Assembly: GCA_025667525.1 (NCBI GenBank)
Contig: CM046882.1
Span: 522,004,618-522,068,617 of the forward strand
Reading direction: 5' to 3'
Length of the DNA: 64,000 nt
From: Glebionis coronaria
Lineage: Eukaryota; Streptophyta; Magnoliopsida; Asterales; Asteraceae
In this document: in pieces, positions 56,161 to 64,000 of the stretch
Numbering within the stretch: the stretch's first letter is position 1
Layout of the letters: the number at the start of each line of letters is the position of its first letter
Position numbers and translations under genes: made by a program
The notes under the pieces: generated by a model
Seen by the model: only the letters and a program-made list of their open reading frames with translations
Told to the model about the DNA's origin: nothing
The model's database searches: none

Positions 56161-58056
56161 TCTAGGTAACAACACACAAGATCAAACATTTGGTCCCCAA
56201 TATCTCATGGGCCCAAAGTTGTTAGTTCCAAACATCCCTTGCATTTGGTTGGGATGCATGAATAGAGAAGACATTCCCCATAGGGAAAAGTATTGTTTTT
56301 GAAAATTTTGCCAATTCATATGGTCATTTTATTGTCCATAGTTTCTCCTAGGTGTCTTTGATCTTGATCAAGAATTATTATTATTTCTTCTAGGTGTTGA
56401 AGTTTTACTTCTAGGTCGTGACTTAGCTTGATTGTCTCTTTTTGGTGTAGGTGTTCTACTTCTAGGTTTAGACTCATTTCGTACTCTTGGAGGAGTAGAT
56501 GTTTGTCTGGATAAGTTTCTAGTTCCCATTAGAGGCTTACTCAAGGGATTGTAGAATTTATCTAGAGTAGAATTTTCAAGAATAGTAACTTTGACCTTGT
56601 TAACAAGAAGATTTTTTGGCCCTTCACCTAAAATAGACTTTTTAGAAAGTTCAGGATTTTCACAAAAACTATCCTCTGTCCGCGGTTCTTTAGCTCCACC
56701 CGCGGTTCCATAGCAATAAGGAACCGCGCCATATACTTGCGTACTCCGTACAGGGGTTCGTTTTTCTGAAAACCTAACTTGTTTTGGTTCACCAGTAGAT
56801 GCTTCATTAGTGTTATAACCCAATCCAAGTCTTTCCTTACAATGAATTTGATTGTTTAACATGTCATCAAGAGCACTAGTGTCTTTCATGAACTTTTCCA
56901 ATTTAATAGAGGTACTCTTTAGATCTTCATTCTCTTGTCTATGGTTTTCACAATTTACACAACCTAAATTAACTTCTTTTTTTTCTCAAGCGTAGCTAAT
57001 CTCTCTCTTAGCTCACTAATCTCATTTTAAAGCTTAGTTCTAGTTGATTTTAGCACTTTGTTCTTTTCAATGAGTTTAAGTCTAAGCTTATGTAAGTTAT
57101 TGTATTGGCCTTCAAATTCACAATCATCTCGAGAAGAATTATTATTGCTATAATAATTGGTTTCAGAATGTACCTCTTTAGAAGTGTGAGCCATAGGAAA
57201 TTTCTCATCTTTGGAGTTGTCATTAACATCTTCACCGCTATCACTCCATGAACCTCCGACGAACACCGTGTGGTTCTTTTCGCGTGAAGGTACAATAACC
57301 AATGAAATGATTCGGATCACCACATCTAAAGCATTTCCTATCACCTTTATCAACTTTTGCAAATCGGTTTTTGGAGAAGGGTTTCTTGTCGTTGTTTGGT
57401 TGCCTCACTAGTTGACCTCGTCTTGAACTTCTTAAAGTCTCTAACCGCCATGGCATATTCCTCGTCATCATTATCTGAGGAGCTTTCATGGTCACTTAGC
57501 GCGTTCTTGGCCTTAAGTACAAGATACTTTCTTCCACTCTTGGTTTTCACCATTTCCGAGTCCTTTAAAATTAGCATCTCATGAACTTTCAAGTTGCCAA
57601 TGAGTTCATCGAGTGATAATTTGGCGAGATCCTTTTATTCTTCAATCGCCGTGACTTTAGCTCTCCATTTTGGATGCAACGTCCTAAGAAACTTCCTAAC
57701 ATTGTTCTTGCTAGAAAAACCTTCATCAAGTGCTTTTAGACTAGTAATAATAGTGTTAAATCTAGCAAATGGACTATCAGTAGTTTCATCTTCTAAGATG
57801 ACAAATTGTTCATATTGTTGAACAAGAAGATCGATTTTGCTTTCTTTGACTTGGCTATTACCTTGGTGGGTTACTAAAAGAGTGTTCCAAATATCTTTAA
57901 CGGTTTCACACATAAAAAACCTTTCTTACTCTTTCTTTGGTAAAGCATTATAAATCTGCTAGAAGTATTTAAAGTGATGGTCATATAGTATACCATTGCG
58001 AATTTCGTGGAAAATGCTACTTAATGGTGTAGCGGGTTTCAAGTCATTATTGTTTA
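56161..58056 (-). pseudogene. gag: SIRE-like element 1 gag; broken
   Basis: Reading on the minus strand: DLKPATPLSSIFHEIRNG (near 58040) and MCETVKDIWNTLLVTHQGN (57913-) belong to the UBN2-like gag core, followed by LHPKWRAKVTAIEE. Then a Ser/Asp-rich piece (SSSDNDDEEYAMAVRDFKKF), the zinc knuckle CFRCGDPNHFIGYC (~57390-57350), FVGGSWSDSGED, and a coiled-coil stretch. The last frame (56901-56368) ends in an Arg/Ser/Thr-rich tail (RSKTSTPRRNNNNS). Frame changes occur at ~57600, 57480, 57360 and 56990. Gag would package the element RNA. A quasi-palindrome is embedded in frame in this last part. Confidence 0.75.
56673..56753. repeat. Quasi-palindrome copy 3 (inside gag)
   Basis: CCTCTGTCCGCGGTTCTTTA and CGCGGTTCCATAGC, then AATAAGGAACCGCG. 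Its right outer half-site is degraded to ACTCCGTACAGG. It lies inside an uninterrupted minus-strand gag frame (56901-56368). Confidence 0.8.
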
Positions 58057-58341
58057 TGTAACGGGAATTAGTCACGTACACACAAATGAGGAAGGCCTCC
58101 TAATCTTGTAAGCCTTTGTATAAAAGGCATAACCATCCTCATTTGTGAGTGTATGTTTTCCCATAGTGTTTTCCTATAGTGTTTTCCATTAGAGAGGATC
58201 TCATTAGTTTCTCTCACTAGGATTACACACTCTTTGTATCTCTTTTTCTTCTTCATCAATCTAATATTCCCTTCTTAGTTTTAATCTTGTTCTTCATCAT
58301 CTTTATTTCTTGTTCTATAAGTCGTGTGTACACGTTCTACA
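58057..58341 (+). repeat. Copia 5' LTR fragment or short LTR, plus strand
   Basis: TGTAACGGGAAT to GTTCTACA, about 285 bp, with TATAAAAGGC near 58120 as a likely TATA box. A primer site follows, which marks it as a 5' LTR. No gag-pol in this orientation follows, so only the left end remains. The left border is inferred. Confidence 0.65.
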
Positions 58342-58343
58342 AG

Positions 58344-58356
58344 TGGTATCAGAGCC
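58344..58356 (+). promoter_or_regulatory. Primer-binding site, initiator Met type
   Basis: TGGTATCAGAGCC, two bases after the LTR end. Exact match to the standard copia primer site. Confidence 0.85.
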
Positions 58357-58832
58357 AAGGGATTCGTAGTTAGCTTTGGTGTTGTTTTTGGATCTCGATC
58401 TAGTGGGTTTTAGATTTAATTAGTTCGAATTTCGTGGATTTGGCGGTGAGCGTGGTAATTTTTGGGATTCGGGTGTATGAAAAGTCGATTGTTAGCAGTA
58501 TTCACTTTCGGAAAAGGGTTTAGTCACTTTTCTGAAAGTGAGTTTTGAGCATTTTTCCCGAAGTTGGGTCAGTTATCCGGATTGCGAAAGTGAAAAATTT
58601 CAAGTTTTTCTCCGAAAGTGAATTTTTTGGATTTTCTCGAAAGTGGTAAGGTTAAAGATTGCGAAAGTGGTTTTTTTGCATGTGAAATATTGCGAAAGTC
58701 CCAATTATTTCGAAACCCAAATATCCCAAATATTCCGAAACTGAAAAATCCCAATTATTGCGAAACCCAAATATCCCAATTATTCCAAAACCCAAACATT
58801 TTACCGAAACCCAGTTTTATCCGAAACCCAAT
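58357..58832 (+). repeat. Leader remnant with GCGAAAGTG and CCGAAACCC repeats
   Basis: From about 58500 CGAAAGTG/GAAAGTGA recurs several times. From 58690 to 58832 units of the type ATTCCGAAACCCAAATATCC recur at ~30-bp steps. The block is non-coding and stops where the next LTR begins. Confidence 0.6.
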
Positions 58833-58896
58833 TGTAGAAACTAAAAGGGGGGTTGAATAGTTTCTAGTTAGTTTTTCAAAACATTTTGGCTTAATT

Positions 58897-58979
58897 CACT
58901 GTGCGCGGTTCCTTATGTGTACCCGCGGTTCCTTATCAATAAAGAACCGTCGGTCCATTTATGGAACCGCCAACAGTGG
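58897..58979. repeat. Quasi-palindrome copy 4 (in U5)
   Basis: CACTGTGCGCGGTTCCTTAT at the left, inverted ATGGAACCGCCAACAGTGG at the right, two inner half-sites between. The outer ends form inverted repeats CACTGT/ACAGTG. Confidence 0.88.
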
Positions 58980-59131
58980 ACGAAACTGTTTATTACATGT
59001 TTAAACTTTGACAATCCTTTGTATCAAATTCTTGATCAAGCTTGACTAGATATGAGATGTGTTTGATTGAAAGATAAATACTACAAGTAAGTAAACACAC
59101 AAACACATCAAATCAAGAGTACATCAAGCAA

Positions 59132-59295
59132 TAGTCTAAACACTAAGCACACACGTACTAAGCATAAGCTTTTCCGCAACTAGGATGTTTAGACTAAGTG
59201 ATGTACACTTGACCATAATCTAAACATGAAGCACACACGTACTAAGCCATAGCTTTTCTGCAACTTAGATGTTTAGATTATGAGATGCACACAAC
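59132..59295. repeat. ~80-bp tandem duplication in LTR
   Basis: AGCACACACGTACTAAGCAT...GATGTTTAGACTAAG recurs as AGCACACACGTACTAAGCCA...GATGTTTAGATTATG. Confidence 0.75.
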
Positions 59296-59644
59296 ACACA
59301 ACACACAACACAAGTATGCAACTATAAATACATCTACAAAGGTAAATACATAAATGTAAAGGAAAGTACCGACACGATGATTATAGTGGTTCGGTCACGA
59401 AGCTCCTCTTCGCCCTACTCCACTCCTCGAGTACACCTTACTCGAGAGTTACTTCACTAGTCAACAAACTCCTTAAGGTGGAGAAACCATACACAACGTC
59501 GCTTATCCAATTTCCGACTCTAAGCTAAAAGTCGAGTCCTAATCTTAGGTAGGACCAATCTACACAACGTCGCCCACTTCACCATTTTACGACACAAGGC
59601 TAGATGTCGAGTTCTAATCGAAAGCTAGAACCAATCTTCACGAC

Positions 59645-59812
59645 TCTTCACTTTGAAGCTAAGTGAGAACTTCACACAACACAACTACTAATCACTTTAA
59701 AGCTAAGTGAGAACTCACAAGACACAAACACATCACTTTAGAGTTTAGTGAGAACTACCTAGACACAACCACATCACTTTAGAGTTTAGTGAGAACTACC
59801 AAGACACAACCT
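59645..59812. repeat. ~40-50-bp tandem repeat in LTR, four units
   Basis: Units of the type CACTTTAGAGTTTAGTGAGA followed by ACTACCTAGACACAACC recur; the two right units are nearly identical, the two left ones (AAGCTAAGTGAGAACT) diverged. Confidence 0.75.
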
Positions 59813-60327
59813 AATCTACCCACTAGTTATGTTTTATGGCCCAACATAACAAACCTTGTGTTTTATGGCCTAAACACATAAACCATATAGATTTAAGTAC
59901 TTACCACTTAGATCTATGACTTTAACACTATATCCAAGTATTAACAAACTTGGATCTACACAACTAACACCTAATCCAAGGATACCCATCACTTGGATAT
60001 TCTACCCTTACAAACACATCCAAGTGTACCCAACACTTGGATCTTCTACATATACATGGTAGGAAGACTAAAAACATAACTTAGATCTATAGAAGGAAAG
60101 ATCTTCATCATGTAGTGAACCCAACACATCATGGTAATGATAGTGTTCTTCTCTTTGCACTTGAGAGGATGAGGAGATTGAAGATTGAATCACATCTTAA
60201 ACAAGATTAATCAAAACTAACTAATCAAGGATCTAAGATGGTTTTTGAAAGAAACTGTGCAAAAAGGGTTGAAAGAAAACCTGGAAATGATCCACTATTT
60301 ATAGACAACATTGCAACGGTAAAAAAC

Positions 60328-60401
60328 ACCCGCGGTTCCTTATCTCTACCCACTGTACCTTATCAATAAGGAACCGCGGGTTCCTTTAAGGAACCTCCGC
60401 G
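60328..60401. repeat. Quasi-palindrome copy 5 (in U3)
   Basis: ACCCGCGGTTCCTTATCTCT, then ACCTTATCAATAAGGAACCG and TTTAAGGAACCTCCGCG. It lies 25 bp upstream (minus sense) of the TATA box, the same spacing as copy 1. Confidence 0.85.
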
Positions 60402-60820
60402 TCGGAGTCCGTGCAAATTTGTCCTTTAGTGTGGATATGCCATCTGGGGTAGTTTATACCCTCAAAGGATATTCCTTTGGCATATGGAATATGCCAAATT
60501 CAAATTTCCATTTTCTTTTTAATAAAACATTTTCTTAAAAATAAAGTTAACTAAAATCTTTTGTCACATTTGATTAAAATGTGAGTTTTAAGAAAATATT
60601 AATCCTTGATCACTTAGTTAGGTTAATGACATGTTTGTACATACCTTGAGTGATTCATGCCGAATGCGGTCTTGGAGGTGTCGAGAGAAGTATACAAATG
60701 TATTCTTGAGTGATTACGAGTACCTTAACATTTTACATAATGTATTGCGAATTATACGTTTGTCATCAACAAAACACAAAGAGATTATATCGACAAAGCA
60801 TCGTAATGTTTGCACTAACA

Positions 60821-63800
60821 ATCTCCCCCTTTTTGATGATGACAAACAAGTAAACCGCAACACATATTAACATGCATAAGTTAATTGTTTACACTTACTT
60901 CTCCCCCTTTTGTCGAATCAAAAAGGTAGTCTTCATTTGTAGAAGAGGAGGATCGACTTCAAGAGAACATGCATCCAAAAATCTAATCATCCATAGTGGT
61001 TGTCGTTTGAGAGGCGAGAATCCAAACCATAAACCCATCATACAAAAATATTGAGCTTGCGTCATCCTAGTGAAGTCTTCAATCACCATAGGTTAACCAA
61101 CCCCAAGCATAATAATATGCTTATCTACGAGTGTCCAAAATGCATTACTTGCAAGATGTTCGATGAATGCAATTTGAGTGAGTCAACGATCGTAAAGGTA
61201 ATGACTTGAACTCTTGCAAATGCTCCCCCTTGATATGAGCTCCCCCTTGCTTGAGGTACCAACAAAGCAAGAATAGTGACGAGCTACAAAAATGGGTTAG
61301 AATTGTCCTATAAAACAAGGTTAGTAGACAAGAGCATATATAAAAAGAGATGTCACCCAAACGGGGATGATAAACAAGTCGTTTGCACAAACAATGACAA
61401 GCAAAGAATTGTGCATGCGATGCTATCAATCCAAAAACAAATCAAAGGAGAGGATCTTGACAAGATCAATTCACAATTGTTGGAATAGAGATAGAAAAGA
61501 AACATCCATACCAATTGTAATGATAATATATCAAAGGGTAAAAAGCTTAGAATTTTTGGAATCACCCAAGAAAATTCAAGATTTAACCATCAACTCTCAA
61601 AAAAACAAGGAGAGGATTTTGAGGAAATCAATTCAAAATTGTTGGAGTAGAGGTAGAAAACATCCAAGAATTTAAAGATATCATCTCAAGGTGTTAAAAA
61701 ATTAGAATTGATGGAATCACCCATACCAATTGTAAATTTTAACCGCAATCAACTCTCAAAAAGAGGAACAAAAATATCTCAACCTAGAGACATTTTTGAC
61801 CAAAAAAATAAAGGAAAACCAAAAGCGGATAAATCGACGCTTTAAGAAAAATATGGGATATAGGACATTATAGGCAACAATGCGTATGAATGTCGACACC
61901 AAAGGTGTTTAGCATACGATAAACTAAATGCTCAAAGTTTCGTAGCTCTTCTCAATCATTAAGGATGTTCAAAGAACAATTACATGATGAGGAAAGGGTA
62001 AGTTTTGACTCAACTTAGTTTAGAAAGACTAGAAGAAAGAGACTCGACATAAAAGAGCATGATTAAAATGAATTGAGAGAGACTCAACAAAGAAGTTAAG
62101 GATAACTTTACGAAACGAGAGAAGAAACTCAAAAGAAGCTCAAGAAGACATGAAACAGTTAGTACAAAATCTAACACATAATCAAGTAAGCACATACGAT
62201 AATTCATGCAATGCCTAATGAAGTCTACAATAAACGAATGTAGAGAAGGTGCGCAATTAACACATATGGCATGCAAGAAACATGATTACTTAAAAAGAGA
62301 AGACTAAGTAAAACATGTTAGCACGTATAATTTAAGGACATGCATGAGTTAGACACATCTAAGAGATATTATATCAGAATTGCTTGACAAAGACAAAACC
62401 TTTATAATAAGCATGCATTCATTAACTAATCAATTAAGCATATAGCAAACGGATAAGCAAGAAGATATATAAGCAAGTAGCATACAAGCAAGTCATCTAT
62501 CTAGATATCACAAATCAAGCTACATGTAATATAAATCTCCAAGAAGATTCCTAATTCTTATTAGTTTAAGAAAAGGACTCAAAATAAGAGAAAAGAAAGA
62601 AACATAATAACAACAACATTCAAGACTCAAAGAAAAATCATGTTGAAAAACATGAAAGGAAATACAAGAGAATAAAAAACAAGCCTAAAACTTAAGCATA
62701 ATTCTAATCTTAGTTACACTAGAATCCTAAGATTTGCTTAAATTAGATGTCTTAGCAATAAGCAATCCGCATGCTTAAATGAAAGACAAGGGTGGTGGCG
62801 GAATTTGGTGGGGTGAAAGGTGAAGTCACCAAGGGTTCAACAAAGTCACTCACAATAGGAATGCTTTGGATGGGTTGAGGTTGGGTAGTCACATCCAAGA
62901 GAGTACTTGGAGTGAAGGGTTAGCTCATTCATTCTAGATTGGAATGAAGAGGAGGTAGAACCATGAGAATGGTTGGTACCATGGGTTGAGTAAGTCTTGC
63001 ATGGAGCAAGAGGTGGTGAGGGTGATGAACAGATGAGAATGGGCACAATCTCATTCTAGGTGTGGCAAAAGGGTGAAGAGTTAAGTTTGGGTAACTTAAT
63101 CTTAATTTTGAGGTGCCTCTTTGAGGAGGAGGTTTGTGATAAAGAAATGTCAAGGTTATGAAAGGGAGAGTTAGGCATTGTGGATGTGTGAGAATGAAAT
63201 CTCAAGGTTGGTATAAGTAGAATGGTTTGATGAATTGGAGGTTCTTGTAGAAACCATGGTAGTAATGGGTGGTTTAATGGGTAAGGATGAATGGTTTGAG
63301 GTGTGAGAAACATGGCTAACAAGGTGGGTTTAAAAGGGCGATGGGATGATCCAAACTAATAAAGGGTTAAAATGGGAGATCAAAGGTTTGAAACAAAGAT
63401 TCCAAAGGGTGTTGGAACAATTGGGAAGTTTCAGAAAACCTGAATTTGAGAGCTTCTGCCTGCGGTTCTTTATCTCCACCGGCGGTTCCATATTGATATG
63501 CAGCCGCGGTCTATTTAAAGAACCGCCTACAGAGGCTTGGTTTAGATGGTGAATGGGGGATTTTACAATTAAGCAAATCCTAATGTTCTAGTCTAACTTA
63601 TCATAAAGTCATGCTTAAGAGCAATAAAAACTAGAACACACACAAAGGAAAAACACATAGGTTCAATTAGCATGTAAGAGGAAAGCTAAGAAAAACCTAA
63701 TGGCTACAAAAGAAAAAGACTCCTAATGACATACAAAGTCCATCAAAGTAAACTATCATTAGTCATATATAGGAAGAGCCATTTAGCCAATTTAGAGAAT

Positions 63801-64000
63801 GAGTATGAGACAATCACTAGAGGTGCTCAATTAAGGCTAAACACGACCATTTTTACGAGTTATACACCAACTCAACTTCCCACATGGAAGTAATTCAACC
63901 GTTAGGTCAAATTAAGATCCTAGTGCACAGATTCTCTAGTAGTCATTCTCAAGTTAGACAAAATGTAATTCAACATTTGCCTAATAAATTTTAGCAAGGA
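60821..64000 (-). mobile_element. SIRE-like element 2, polypurine tract and post-pol region (runs off the edge)
   Basis: The tract reads AAAAAGGGGGAGAT on the minus strand (60821-60834), with further purine tracts near 60900 and 61223-61250. Landmarks match element 1's post-pol region, for example GGTGGTGGCGGAA near 62790 and GAAACAAAGATTCCAAA near 63390. No pol frame is reached by 64000. A minus-strand frame at 63322-63056 (MLAMFLTPQTIHPYPLNHP...) is Pro/Leu-rich and sits where element 1 has its Pro/Ser-rich frame. The remainder is AT-rich and non-coding. Confidence 0.65.
63456..63535. repeat. Quasi-palindrome copy 6 (upstream of post-pol frame)
   Basis: CTGCCTGCGGTTCTTTATC, GGCGGTTCCATATTGATATG, CAGCCGCGGTC, AAAGAACCGCCTACAGAGG. 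It occupies the same context as copy 2, about 130 bp upstream (minus sense) of the ATG at 63322. Confidence 0.82.

Larger units (their letters stand above)
50372..58056 (-). mobile_element. SIRE-like Ty1/copia element 1, 5' end missing
   Basis: On the minus strand the order is gag (from ~58050), protease, integrase, RT, RNase H, a ~1.5-kb post-pol region, polypurine tract (51614-51624, read as AAAGGGGAGAT) and 3' LTR (50372-51613). The 5' LTR and primer site are absent: at ~58057 a plus-strand copia LTR begins. Gag is long with coiled-coil stretches, and a post-pol region is present, as in SIRE/Maximus elements. Every coding section is broken by stops or frame changes. Confidence 0.8.
58833..60820 (-). 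repeat. SIRE-like element 2, 3' LTR, expanded
   Basis: 1988 bp. In element sense it starts TGTTAGTGC and ends TTTCTACA; TATAAATA (60303-60296) is the likely TATA box, and the polypurine tract follows at 60821. It is ~750 bp longer than the LTR at 50372-51613, through an extra quasi-palindrome and internal duplications. Its element continues past the right edge of the window. Confidence 0.8.

Overview
This window is plant nuclear DNA, most likely from an asterid and probably Asteraceae. The grounds are GT-AG introns, a CYP92-type P450, a LOB-domain gene, PPR-protein remains and several LTR-retrotransposon families. The organism is inferred from the style of the LINE and copia polyproteins; no species is claimed. 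Almost everything is nested transposable elements, with four host loci between them: a small basic protein gene (18523-19022), a broken PPR gene (19890-20031 and 30344-30463), a LOB-domain gene (41663-42127, minus) and a two-exon CYP92-like P450 (42833-44722, minus).

Left part (1-17570). AT-rich DNA with a ~228-bp tandem duplication, a probable Helitron 3' end (CTAG at 1046-1049) and a ~360-bp MITE (1221-1580). A decayed LINE follows, with ORF1 starting at 2109. Its RRM-coding part is split at 2436/12671 by a LARD-like non-coding LTR element (2437-12670) on the minus strand, with two 2895-bp LTRs, a perfect TAATG target duplication, an initiator-Met-type primer site and a polypurine tract. 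LINE ORF1 and ORF2 (endonuclease, reverse transcriptase, zinc-binding domain) then resume to 17570 with many frameshifts.

Middle part (17570-41200). After the small basic protein gene comes the E-motif end of a PPR gene. A Tat-lineage Ty3/gypsy element (20032-30343) splits it. This element carries gag, a broken pol with a second RNase H, and on the opposite strand its own four-exon gene with three phase-1 introns and a TATA box. A Ty1/copia element (30544-41193, TSD AATTC) follows; its gag-pol is open apart from one stop codon. Its 5' LTR received a non-autonomous Helitron (30818-33149) packed with a ~174-bp higher-order tandem array, and a GC-rich hAT-type MITE (33415-33820). The 3' LTR preserves the empty site for both.

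Right part (41199-64000). After the LOB and P450 genes come a truncated copia 3' end (PPT plus 860-bp LTR, plus strand), a minus-strand copia pol relic (48175-50202), a minus-strand SIRE-like copia (50372-~58050), a plus-strand copia LTR fragment with primer site (58057-58356), and the 3' LTR plus post-pol region of a second SIRE-like element running off the right edge. Six copies of an ~80-bp quasi-palindrome built from CGCGGTTCCTTAT half-sites are scattered through the SIRE-like DNA at four non-equivalent places: U3 just upstream of the TATA box, U5, gag coding sequence, and upstream of the post-pol ORF. This is the least explained structure here.
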